IMG/VR virus record: IMGVR_UViG_3300047563_000048
Span: 1 to 43,959 of that record
DNA from: a virus
Strand: one strand, 5' to 3'
DNA length: 43,959 nt
Shown here in pieces: positions 15,360-24,800 of the stretch. Below the pieces are notes generated by a model. The model worked only from the letters and a program-made list of their open reading frames with translations. It had not been told where the DNA came from and ran no database searches. The position numbers and the translations under genes are program-made. Numbering within the stretch: the stretch's first letter is position 1; every line of letters begins with the position of its first letter.

Positions 15360-16520
15360 ATGATCGAAATTATAAAGTATATTCGTCTGACCAACGATGA
15401 AAATCATGCAGCGGTTAACTATTACCGTGATGATCGGGGCTTTAAGGTCACTCGCCATTTTGAGACTACCTCTACGCGTAAAATCTATGCCGTGGATCGT
15501 AATAATTTAAAGGCACCTATACCGACATCTAACTCGGTATATAAGAACCGTGGTCGTATATATGTTGCAACAACGTATACATTCCTGAATGCAGATATGG
15601 CTGAGGTTGTCATGATACTTGAGAAAACAATTCAATGTTCCAAGTACGATAACAGTAAACTGTATTCCATACAGAAGTCAATGTTGCAGAACGTTGACAA
15701 GGATAAGTTCTCTTGCAGACAAACCTTTTCAGCATGTCACGTAGAGAGCTTTGATGAAGACGCTTTGAATGGCGTACCTGGCGTGTACTCTTATAGTGTT
15801 GACACCCTGTTTACAACTGACAGTTCACCGTTCTTTCTTCCTCACCCCTTTAGTGAGGAAGGTCGTATTGTAACTGATCTTAGTAAGCAAGGTGTCCCTG
15901 ATAAGACCAGCGGCATGTTCATCGAGATCCTTCAAAGTGATAAAAAGTTATCTGATCGATATATTTATGTAGCAGGCAAGATTGTCAAGGTGGCCCCTAA
16001 GCTAGATACTTCTCGAGAAGAGGGTGTTTACTTAACAACCATCGAGAACGACACTGTCCACGATGAGACGGGCTTTCGTACTAGTAAGATCGAAACAACT
16101 CGGTTGACTATCGAAGAAGCGCAAACCGCTATCGGTTTATATCCCGATATGGAGAGCGCTATGACTAAGGGTAACCCTGAGAAACTCTTAGACATGAAAC
16201 TCGGTGAGATGACAATGCAGCTTAACGAAGCAAAGCTTGATTTACAACGAGCCACTGTCCTTGCGGATACGGCTAAGCGTGAACAAGAGATATTGGATTT
16301 AGAATCCAAGCAACGTATTGCTGATTTGACACGACAGATCGAAGAGCAGAAACAACTTCGTGCCGATAAGTACGATGAGGTTAAGCAAAAACGTAACGAC
16401 TATTATGAAGAGCGTAGCTACGTTCGCAAAGATAGTAATGATGCGTGGAAGTTTATCTCTACCGTAGCTATCACTGCACTTGGCGTCTATGCCGCTACAG
16501 TTAAAGCAAATTCCAAGTAA
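15360..16520 (+). CDS. Unknown protein with coiled coil and C-terminal membrane anchor
   Basis: The ATG at 15360 is preferred because GCGAGGAG precedes it and the promoter-like motif overlaps the longer frame that begins at 15321. The product is about 386 residues: a beta-rich region of about 250 residues, then a charged coiled coil (roughly 265-355; LNEAKLDLQRATVL, LTRQIEEQKQLR), then a short hydrophobic C-terminal segment (ISTVAITALGVYAAT) ending in KANSK. The layout suggests a tail-anchored membrane or virion-associated protein. I do not recognise the family. It is likely co-transcribed with the gene at 16545. Confidence 0.75.
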   Translation: MIEIIKYIRLTNDENHAAVNYYRDDRGFKVTRHFETTSTRKIYAVDRNNLKAPIPTSNSVYKNRGRIYVATTYTFLNADMAEVVMILEKTIQCSKYDNSKLYSIQKSMLQNVDKDKFSCRQTFSACHVESFDEDALNGVPGVYSYSVDTLFTTDSSPFFLPHPFSEEGRIVTDLSKQGVPDKTSGMFIEILQSDKKLSDRYIYVAGKIVKVAPKLDTSREEGVYLTTIENDTVHDETGFRTSKIETTRLTIEEAQTAIGLYPDMESAMTKGNPEKLLDMKLGEMTMQLNEAKLDLQRATVLADTAKREQEILDLESKQRIADLTRQIEEQKQLRADKYDEVKQKRNDYYEERSYVRKDSNDAWKFISTVAITALGVYAATVKANSK

Positions 16521-16544
16521 GTTCAAACCCCTGAAAGAAGAACT

Positions 16545-18152
16545 ATGCACTATCTATTCGCAGAACTCATCGACAAGCACATGCCTCCGGTCAATGATGC
16601 GGTGATGAAAGGTCTAGCGACAACTTACATGAGTAAGACAGAGGAATACATTGACGCAGTCTTCCGGTCTGCAAGTCGGAGCTTTCCAGCAGGTCTTGTC
16701 TATCTTGGTTACGAGCGTTGCACCCCTGCTGAGGAATACGCCGAGATTACTAAGGTGAAGAACAACAAACGTATCTTCGACCTTGCAAAGTCTAGTCTGT
16801 ATCTGGTGAAGTACAAGTTCACGTTCCAAGACCAACCCTTACCTGATCGGTTCGTGTATCTCCCATTTGTGGAAGATGCAGGTATCTTCAGTTTGGGTGG
16901 AGCGTTGTTCCATATCACACCGGTGCTCTCAGACAAGGTGATCTCTCCGGGTTTTGATAGCATCTTTGTTCGACTCCTTCGGGATAAGATCATCTTCAAG
17001 CGCTGCTATCACAGTTTGTTCATCGACGGTATCCGTGAGACGACACACGTTATCTGGAGTCAGATCTATCGTAAACCACGTGACAACAAGAATGTACCTG
17101 CTACTACGAAAGCGGTAACTACGGTTCCTCATTACTTGTTTGCTAAGCATGGGTTCACTGAGACGTTCCGTAAGTATGCAGGTTTCGTGCCCGTGGTTGG
17201 TGAAGGTGAGATCACAGAACATAACTACCCTAAGCAGGATTGGATCATTTGTGAATCATCACAAGTGAAACCTAAGACGTTTATTGGTGAGTTCTATCCA
17301 GTGACATCTATCAAGTTGGCTATCCCACGTGACAAGTGGACTCCTATTACCAAAGCTTTGGTGGTTGGTTTCTTCTACGTCATCGATCACTTCCCGGATC
17401 GCTTCAAGCCAGGTTACTTGGATAGTCAGAGTTTGTGGATGATTCTGTTGGGTCACATTGTCTTCTCCGGTGTCTACGGTGAGAACAAGTTGTTTACCAG
17501 TATCCAAGAACACTTCATGTCTTTGGACGACTACGTGGATACGTTGATCACAGAGAAACTCCGAGAGAACAACTATGAAGTGAATAACTTCTACGACTTG
17601 TTGTCTTTGATTCTGTCGATCTTCAATAACTTGGTACTCGATAGTGAACACAGTACGTTGTCTATGTATGGAAAGTCTTTGGAGGTTCTGTACTATGTCA
17701 ACTACGATATCACAGCCGGTATCTTCCGTGTGAACTTCCGTTTGAGTAAGCTTGCTAGTAAGAAGCCTCTCACACTCAAGGATGTAGTTGAAACGTTCAA
17801 CAAGAACATGAAGATGGGTGCAGCATTCGGACTCTCCTCCGGTAAGATCATTACCGAGAGTGTGTCCTATAGCGGTGACCACATGTATCCGAAGATCACT
17901 TCTAAGATCACTGAACAAGAAAGCTCTCCCGGTGCAACCCGTGGTAAGAGTAAACGTTTGGTAGTCGGTGAAGGTCAACACATCGACATCTCGATGGTAG
18001 AAGCCGGTAGCGTCTTGTTCCTATCCAAGTCCAACCCTACACCTACCAATCGCGTTAATCCCTACATTAAGCTCGACTTGGCAACAGGTACCATTCTTCC
18101 TAATGAGAAGTTTGCAGAGCTTCGTGCTAAGACGGAACCTATGTTCCGATAG
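16545..18152 (+). CDS. Unknown 535-residue phage protein
   Basis: Starts MHYLFAELIDKHMPPV with GAAAGAAG upstream of the ATG. It is a soluble mixed alpha/beta protein. Distinct regions include a beta-rich part around residues 80-150 (FVYLPFVEDAGIFSLGG, RLLRDKIIFKR), a helical middle (DSQSLWMILLGHIVFSG) and a basic segment near residue 465 (TRGKSKR). No catalytic motif or structural-protein signature is recognised. It lies between the coiled-coil protein and the 638-residue protein, with no hairpin before its own start, and a new promoter-like motif follows it. Its size and full-length coding make it certain as a gene but not as a function. Confidence 0.8.
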   Translation: MHYLFAELIDKHMPPVNDAVMKGLATTYMSKTEEYIDAVFRSASRSFPAGLVYLGYERCTPAEEYAEITKVKNNKRIFDLAKSSLYLVKYKFTFQDQPLPDRFVYLPFVEDAGIFSLGGALFHITPVLSDKVISPGFDSIFVRLLRDKIIFKRCYHSLFIDGIRETTHVIWSQIYRKPRDNKNVPATTKAVTTVPHYLFAKHGFTETFRKYAGFVPVVGEGEITEHNYPKQDWIICESSQVKPKTFIGEFYPVTSIKLAIPRDKWTPITKALVVGFFYVIDHFPDRFKPGYLDSQSLWMILLGHIVFSGVYGENKLFTSIQEHFMSLDDYVDTLITEKLRENNYEVNNFYDLLSLILSIFNNLVLDSEHSTLSMYGKSLEVLYYVNYDITAGIFRVNFRLSKLASKKPLTLKDVVETFNKNMKMGAAFGLSSGKIITESVSYSGDHMYPKITSKITEQESSPGATRGKSKRLVVGEGQHIDISMVEAGSVLFLSKSNPTPTNRVNPYIKLDLATGTILPNEKFAELRAKTEPMFR

Positions 18153-18167
18153 TACCGTTCCTAAGTA

Positions 18168-18193
18168 GGGATAGTTATATATACTCTACTTGA
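18168..18193 (+). promoter_or_regulatory. Phage promoter-like motif
   Basis: ATAGTTATATATACTCTACT then TGAGA ends about 22 bases before the ATG at 18215. It shares the ATATATACT core and the TGAG tail with the other copies. Confidence 0.58.
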
Positions 18194-18214
18194 GAACAAC
18201 CAAAGGAAATCCCT

Positions 18215-20131
18215 ATGTCCTTACCATTTAGTCCCCATGGATCGCAAGCTCCCTTTGATTTTATAGACGGTAAGGAAGTTCTCGAACTCCTACCTATCAG
18301 TGGTGTCCCGGAGATGGGTTCACTGTTAGTGGCGTTAGCTCATGAGGTTGTCGACCAAGCTGTTGAGAGATCGCGTAGTAATCCTGCACGGATGTTTTAC
18401 TTTAACATGCTTGCCCGCATGGACTGGTTAAACGAATCTATGCAAGAAGCTATGCAGTTTGCAGCGGACCTTGCAACCTTTGAGTACCAATCGGGACGAA
18501 CCACTAAACTTGCACACGGTATAACGGAAGCAGTTCGACTAGGACTGACCATGTTGACTAGTATGCAATTGGTACATTTCCCGGAACTGAGAAGTTATGT
18601 GAGTGCTGAGGTACTCCGAGCATCTCAACAAAACAATGAAAATTTCCATAACCTTAAACAGGAACTCCTTGACATGACGAGCAATATGAATAACTACGGA
18701 CCTCTGGTACCCGTTGGCAATATCAACGTACCCGCCCATGGTCCAGTTTATCAAAATGGTCAACCGATGTACCCTCAGATGCAAGGTCATTATGGACCTC
18801 AGCCTCCGATGTACCCAAACCAGTACCCTAGTCACGCTCCTCGTGCTGCTTACAACCCTAACCAAGGTCGTCCTGGTGTTTTCCAACAAGGTGGATTTCA
18901 GCAGCCTACGTTCCAAGCTGGTCCAGGTGGTAGTAACTACGGCAACTCCGGTAACGATACCATTGGTGGTCGCTATACAGGTGGTGGTAACCCGGATCAA
19001 CCGACTCATCAGCGTCAACCTGTGCGAGATGTGCGTGCCATGATGAACCAACCTCAAAACCAGGCTAACAGCCGACCAACTCCTTTACCGTCCTCCTATC
19101 GTACGGTAGAGCCAAGTGTCGAAGTCTTGACGGATGTGACTGAGGTGGTGGTGAACGTTCTTACTTTAGAAATTGAAGGGGGTAGTGAATTGAATCGCTC
19201 CAAACATACGGTGAAGTACTTTAACGGCGCTGTTAGTTCTCCGCTGCGAGACCGCATGGTAAATATGGGTGACAAGTTGCCCAACATCACCAAGTTCAAT
19301 CTTGCCGATGGTAGCGCCAACCAGTTTGTGGATCCCAATCCGTTTGTGGAGACATCGATTGCAGCTGCAATCAATGAAGGTCGTGAACGTTTGATAATCA
19401 AGCAAAAGCATCAGACTCTGGATGTTCCTTACCGCTGTGCAGCGTTCATCATGGATCCCATCATGACGCCGTTTGACTTGAAGGACTACATTGAGAAGAT
19501 TATGGCCTGTGAGTCCTTCGAGGACTTGATCGTTGTGATGCGTTTCATGGCGGTAGAGTCTTCACGTGTCACGGATCAACCTGATTACGTTCACGGTCTC
19601 ATGACCTTCTTGGCTCAGTTGGACAAGCGCATGTCGGACGTGATCAATGACTTCCTTAAGGGAAACCTGCGGATGAAGACTCGTATCGACAGTTTCTGCG
19701 AAGACTCCAGCGCATTGGCAGATCACCTATACAAGAAGGGTCAAGTGTTCTCGATTGCATACCGTGAATTCGAGACCAAAGTGATGCAGAGTATGTTCAT
19801 GGGTATGGACAAGGAAATCATTGACAACGTCATCGATACCTATGCCAATGGACCTGAACTCACCTTCATGTTCTTGCCACAAAGCACTTCTCTGACATAC
19901 CTTCCCTTTACAGCGGAAGAGCTGGGTTACAAAGTTACTGCGGAATCTGCGGTAATCGACCGTTTGACAGCTCCAACCTTGTACGCATTGGCCAGCAGCG
20001 CCAGTAAGTTCAAGCTTACCGGTGGTGAACATGAGAACATGTTTGACTACATCATCACCTCTGATGATATCTGCTATCGCATTTACCATAGTGCGTTGGA
20101 CAGCAACCAGTACCTTATCAGCAAGAAGTAA
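18215..20131 (+). CDS. Unknown protein with low-complexity linker
   Basis: A 638-residue protein with three parts. Residues 1-165 are helical (VALAHEVVDQAVERS, LKQELLDMTSNM). Residues about 175-300 are a disordered linker rich in Gln, Pro, Gly, Tyr and Asn (MYPQMQGHYGPQPPMYPNQ). Residues 300-638 are a globular alpha/beta domain. AAAGGAAAT precedes the ATG. The linker resembles disordered regions of DNA- or RNA-associated and phase-separating proteins. I do not recognise the family, and no membrane segment or signal is present. It has its own promoter-like motif and a strong terminator, so it forms an independent unit. Confidence 0.8.
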   Translation: MSLPFSPHGSQAPFDFIDGKEVLELLPISGVPEMGSLLVALAHEVVDQAVERSRSNPARMFYFNMLARMDWLNESMQEAMQFAADLATFEYQSGRTTKLAHGITEAVRLGLTMLTSMQLVHFPELRSYVSAEVLRASQQNNENFHNLKQELLDMTSNMNNYGPLVPVGNINVPAHGPVYQNGQPMYPQMQGHYGPQPPMYPNQYPSHAPRAAYNPNQGRPGVFQQGGFQQPTFQAGPGGSNYGNSGNDTIGGRYTGGGNPDQPTHQRQPVRDVRAMMNQPQNQANSRPTPLPSSYRTVEPSVEVLTDVTEVVVNVLTLEIEGGSELNRSKHTVKYFNGAVSSPLRDRMVNMGDKLPNITKFNLADGSANQFVDPNPFVETSIAAAINEGRERLIIKQKHQTLDVPYRCAAFIMDPIMTPFDLKDYIEKIMACESFEDLIVVMRFMAVESSRVTDQPDYVHGLMTFLAQLDKRMSDVINDFLKGNLRMKTRIDSFCEDSSALADHLYKKGQVFSIAYREFETKVMQSMFMGMDKEIIDNVIDTYANGPELTFMFLPQSTSLTYLPFTAEELGYKVTAESAVIDRLTAPTLYALASSASKFKLTGGEHENMFDYIITSDDICYRIYHSALDSNQYLISKK

Positions 20132-20137
20132 ATAGTG

Positions 20138-20175
20138 ATACCTAGGTAGCGGACGCGCTACCTAGGTATTCTTTG
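20138..20175 (+). terminator. Terminator after the 638-residue protein
   Basis: A 13-bp stem (20138-20150 with 20157-20169) is followed by TCTTTG. Confidence 0.88.
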
Positions 20176-20196
20176 TCCTATTCCTGAAAGTGTACC

Positions 20197-20727
20197 ATGG
20201 AAAAGATAGAAATCAACCTACCCTATGATAAGGGAGTCTTTAACAACCGTATTGGATACATCACTACCTCTGACATCATTGTAATCAACGGAACTGAAGT
20301 GACAGCGTTGGATTCGTTCAACATCTATAAGCTTCGTTCTACGTATGGAAGGATCAATCGAAATAAAGAAGACGAACTGAATGATTTCGTCGACTGGCTG
20401 ATTAAGAATAACTACGTTGTGGCGTCACAACCTTTTCTTGAGGAAGAAGAACTTAAAGAAAGATCTTACACACTTTTCCGTTTCTATCCTTCGTATAAGG
20501 ATGTCCTTTGGGTTGCACGAGTCCTTCAGACTCAAATAGAAAGCTTTACGACACAGGAAATACTACTACTTGCATTGTACCGAGGTACAGAAATTAAGTC
20601 ATTGAACGACGTTATGAGCATCGATTCAATCGTTATCAAAAGAGAACTCCCAGCTCTGGAGCAGCTGATCAAACTACTTACCCTTCAACATGTGAGGTTT
20701 ATCTCTAACGAGTTACAAAACAATTAA
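20197..20727 (+). CDS. Hypothetical protein, 176 residues
   Basis: Begins MEKIEINLPYDKGVFNNRIG, with CCTGAAAG about 12 bases upstream. It is an acidic, soluble, mostly helical protein with no recognised motif. It lies between two hairpin terminators with no clear copy of the promoter-like motif, so it may depend on read-through from the gene before it. It converges on the peptidase-like gene of the opposite strand. Confidence 0.72.
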   Translation: MEKIEINLPYDKGVFNNRIGYITTSDIIVINGTEVTALDSFNIYKLRSTYGRINRNKEDELNDFVDWLIKNNYVVASQPFLEEEELKERSYTLFRFYPSYKDVLWVARVLQTQIESFTTQEILLLALYRGTEIKSLNDVMSIDSIVIKRELPALEQLIKLLTLQHVRFISNELQNN

Positions 20728-20741
20728 TGAAACACAAACAT

Positions 20742-20790
20742 ACAGAAGACGATGCGGCCGCATCGTCTTCTGTACACGTTTATTTTTTCG
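20742..20790. terminator. Bidirectional palindromic terminator
   Basis: A perfect 32-base palindrome (20742-20773, containing GCGGCCGC) sits between convergent genes. The right side is followed by a T-rich tract and the left side, read on the minus strand, by TGTATGTTTGTGTTT. Confidence 0.88.
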
Positions 20791-20792
20791 TC

Positions 20793-21410
20793 TTAATTCC
20801 TAGTTTCAAAGACAACTTCGAAATCCTCACAGTCATACAGCATCTGCGGTGACAGATTCTTGTATTTCTTAATCATTTCCTCAAAGTGCTTGAAGTCCTC
20901 AGCATAATTGGGTTCAGCCATGAGAATCTTACGAGTCAATTCAATACAGCTTAACTTAGAGTCATCTGCAATATTGAACAAAGTATCGTAAGGTTTACCT
21001 AGCTGAGCTTTGGCAGTGTCCATGACCGTAGTCCATTCGTCTATAGTCATGCACTTCGGTTTCATCAATGCTGCCGATTGAGAACTGAAGATATCGTCAA
21101 ATGTAGCGTAATGTACGCCGATACCGGTCGCTTCCATCAAGCGAAAATCAGTGTCCTCAGTTACGGTATCTTCAAGGTTCATCACTGAGTGAGCCCAGTA
21201 AGCGATCTTAAAGCGTAAGAAGAACTCTATCGCACAGATGAAGTAAGTGGAGAGGTGATTATTACGTCGTGTCATGATGATGTAATAATCTTTCTTCAAC
21301 ATCTCTTTAATCTTCTCTTTGTCAGAGTCGCTAATCGATGTCTTAGATGTCCACTCAATAGAACCGATGTAGGCTACGATCTTATTGAAAATGCTTAAGA
21401 GGAATTTCAT
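20793..21410 (-). CDS. Permuted NlpC/P60 (YiiX-like) cysteine hydrolase
   Basis: A 205-residue protein with the layout of circularly permuted papain-fold hydrolases. The histidine comes first (WAHSVM, H74), then the LMEATGIGV strand (E93, common to this family), and finally the nucleophile in DDSKLSCIELTRKIL (C155) after GKPYD. A preceding hydrophobic helix (about 55-72) may associate with membrane but could also be the buried first helix. Family members cleave amide or ester bonds in cell-wall peptides or lipids. It is the last gene of a minus-strand operon headed by the long tail fibre, so a role in host envelope penetration is plausible but inferred. Confidence 0.75.
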   Translation of the reverse strand: MKFLLSIFNKIVAYIGSIEWTSKTSISDSDKEKIKEMLKKDYYIIMTRRNNHLSTYFICAIEFFLRFKIAYWAHSVMNLEDTVTEDTDFRLMEATGIGVHYATFDDIFSSQSAALMKPKCMTIDEWTTVMDTAKAQLGKPYDTLFNIADDSKLSCIELTRKILMAEPNYAEDFKHFEEMIKKYKNLSPQMLYDCEDFEVVFETRN

Positions 21411-21428
21411 AGTTGTGTTATCCCTTAG

Positions 21429-21884
21429 TTAAATAGGCGATCTCTCCACGTCTGTTACTGGACTATCAAGAATAGCAAGAGCACGTCCTGCTCCGATGAT
21501 ACCGTATTGCTCGAGCATCATAACACCATTACGTGTATCGGTACGACTGAGGTCAATGAACGTTGCACTCTCAGTGTCCCGTAAAAGAACCCGTACAGCA
21601 GGAGCTAACTGACGCGCAGCCATTGCTGCACTTGGGTTATCCACTGCTGCGAGTTCCGTTGCAATCTTCTCGTTCACAGTGAAACGATTACGGAAAGCAA
21701 GAACAGTGACACGGGTGCCACTTGACACGTTACCTGCGTTGGCTGCAATGTACTCATCAAGTGTTTGTTTAGAAGGCAGGGCGTTACCTGCATCCCAGAC
21801 GATACTCTCATATGTGTCATCTAAACCCTGGCTGTGACAGTGCACTCCAGGGAAGCCTTTGGAAATAGCTTCCATGTATGTCAT
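21429..21884 (-). CDS. Small protein in tail-fibre operon, possible fibre chaperone
   Basis: A 151-residue protein starting one base after the stop of the 1007-residue fibre gene, so translation is probably coupled. The N-terminal part (GLDDTYESIVWDAGNALPSK) resembles small tail-fibre assembly or XkdW-like proteins that often follow fibre genes. The rest is helical (NEKIATELAAVDNPSAA) and has no catalytic motif. The position directly after a fibre gene is the main reason for suggesting a chaperone. A short accessory virion protein is the alternative. Confidence 0.65.
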   Translation of the reverse strand: MTYMEAISKGFPGVHCHSQGLDDTYESIVWDAGNALPSKQTLDEYIAANAGNVSSGTRVTVLAFRNRFTVNEKIATELAAVDNPSAAMAARQLAPAVRVLLRDTESATFIDLSRTDTRNGVMMLEQYGIIGAGRALAILDSPVTDVERSPI

Positions 21885-21885
21885 A

Positions 21886-24800
21886 TTAATTCAATTCCTC
21901 GAAGTAAACAGGGTTATTAGTACTCATCATACCGTTAAGCATGACGGTAGCCATGCGGTTCACATACCAAGTAGCAGCTGTTGCAACACCAAAACGAATA
22001 CTATACACACCGGTAGTTCCGTTCAACGTAGAACCGTAGTTAACGTCATAGAATGCAAACGGGAACATCTGCGGTTTAGCGATCGTCAAGAAGTTGATAG
22101 CCTGTGCTCCAATACAGACACTATCACGGAAACACGCTACGATCATAGTTCTTACCGCAGTGTTACAATCTACGGAGAATGCTCCGTTGATATAAAGTTG
22201 AGATGTAGCGCTTGATGGTCCTAGAGTAATACTCGTAAGTTGTGTACCTTCAGTAACCAACGGTGTCGTGTTATCAAAAGGTATCAGCGTGGTTCCAGTT
22301 AATGCCGGGATAAACGCAATGTCTTTCGTAAAAGCAATGTTAGCAAAAGGTAGTTTACCATTCGCATCCAAAGGCGCAACACCGTTAGCTATACCTACGT
22401 CACTCTCCGGTACTCGTAAAATAGCATCTACTGCATTGATAGTGATATCTGAAGAACCGTTGAACGATACGCCGTTAATCAAACGCGCGGTCTGTAAGAC
22501 TGTTGCACTTCCAGCATTCCCAGATACAGTGGTTTGATCTCCGGTATTAGTACCAAGGATTGCATCTAGCTTTGCTTTGTCCGCAGCAGACATGAAACCT
22601 GCAACACTATTGGAAGCATTAGCGTGACTTGTACCGCCAGATCCTACGTGACTACTTGGTGCACTTGCTGCAATAGCAGCATTTTGTGCATTAGTAATAG
22701 CAGTCTGTTGTGCAGTACTGACAGGTTTTGCAGTATCGGCCGTATTGTCCACGTTACCTAGTCCAACATCACCTTTAACTAAAGTCACGACACCTGTCTT
22801 ACCTGCTACGCTATCCACCGCACCAGAAGTGATAAAGATGTAGGCACTTCCGGACCAACGGTATGTTTTGTTGGTATCCAAAGCAACATAAATCTTACCT
22901 GTTTCGCCAGTAACCGGGAAAGCCGCTAAGTTAGTAGCTTCGATCACATCGTCGACAAACGATGGCAATTGTGCACTAGGTACCTTACCACCAGAATCCA
23001 ACGTAGCTACTCCGTTAGCAACGCCTTTCTCAGTGGAAGCGATACGAGCGGTACTGTCTACAGCATTGATAGTGATATCTGAAGAACCATTGAACGATAC
23101 GCCGTTGATAGTGCGAGCGGTCTGTAAGACGGTAGCTGAACCGGCGTTACCGGTAATCGTTGTCTGGTCACCTGTATTGGTTCCAGTAATAGCGTTCAGT
23201 TTAGTCTTGTCTGCGCTGCTCATGAACCCGGCTACTGTTGTAGTTGCCACACTATGCGCAGTACCGCCTGAACCCACGTGAGCAATGGGGGTACTTGCAT
23301 TGATAGCGTTAGTCTGAGCCATGTCAGACTTCAAGTTCACAAACGTGGTCATCACGTTCAAACCGTCACGCGTATAGGCACCTGCGGCATCTAACGTAGC
23401 AGTAGCGCTGGTGTTGATAGCTGCCTGTTGAGCGGTACTGACAGGTTTATCAACGTCACTCGTATTGTCAACGTTAGCTAGACCTACATCACTTTTTACA
23501 AGGGTTACCACTCCAGTTTTACCTGCTACCGAATCGACAGCCCCTGATGTAATATAGACAAACGCACTTCCGGACCACCGGTAAGTTTTATTGTCGTTCA
23601 ATGTGACGTAGATTTTACCGACTTCACCGACCGGTAAAGCTGCAAAATTAGCTGCTTCAACTACGTCGTCAACAAAGGACGGTAATTGAATACTAGGTAT
23701 CTTCCCAGTACCATCTAAAGTAGCTACCCCGTTAACTGCGCCCTTCTCCGATGAAGCAATCCGTGCAGTACTGTCAACAGCATTGACCGTGACGTTAGTG
23801 CTACCATCAAAAGAGACACCATTGATCAAAACAGGTACTTTGAGCTTTGTCGTTGTAGCAGAGTTACCAGGAATGTCTGTTTGATCGCCCGTGTTGCTAC
23901 CCGAGAGTACAGTCACTCCTAACTTAGTCTTGATCGTGGTCGCAGTTTCATCACCGGTATTGGTACCTGTAATGGCATTAAGCTTGACCTTATCGGTTGC
24001 TAACATGAAACCGTTGACCGCTGTACTCACAGCGGCATGCGTTGTTCCACCGGATCCTACGTGACTACTAGGGGCGCAGGCAGCAATTGCTGAGGTCTTA
24101 GTGGCACTATCCCTGGCATCCACATACAGTTGCATACTAGTAAACGCATCTAATGTATTAGCCTCAGCAGAACCTAACGTATCGCTGGCACTGAGATCAA
24201 TAGCAGCTTGTGTCGCTGTACTCACGGGTTTATTGATATCACTGGTGTTATCTACGTTACCAAGACCAAGATCGACCTTAGTGATAAATACTGCTCCGCT
24301 TCCTCCATTGACGCTATAGACCAGTTCAGGCAATTGAGAATACGATACAGCGCCATTACTATCGAGGGTAGCTACACCGTTAGCAACACCTTTCTCCCAT
24401 TCGCCGATACGAGGAGTTAAATCAATCGCGTTAACTACGATATTACCCGTACCATCAAAGGGAACACCGTTAATAGTACGTGGAGTTTCCAGTTTCAAAG
24501 CACTGTCAGCAGTACCAGAGAGGCTAGAGACTTCAAAATACGCAGATCCAGACCAACGATAGACCCGGTTAGTGACAGTAGCGATATAGATCTTACCGCT
24601 TTGACCGGTTACTGGGAAGTTCTCAACGTTAGGGTACTCGATAACGTCATCGACAAAAGACGGCAAGACGTTACTTGGAATGAGACCTGATCCATCCAAG
24701 CCTACAATTCCATTAGGTACATTCTTTAAGGTTTCAATCAGAGCTAAGACATCAGCTGCAGAATAACTATGTTCTACGAGCTGACCGTCTGCGGAACTAA

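Noticed and set aside
17259-17981. 240-codon antisense frame within the 535-residue protein gene
   Set aside because: It mirrors the codon bias of the sense gene, with a Thr/Gln/His/Val-rich composition and no start signal or homologous pattern.
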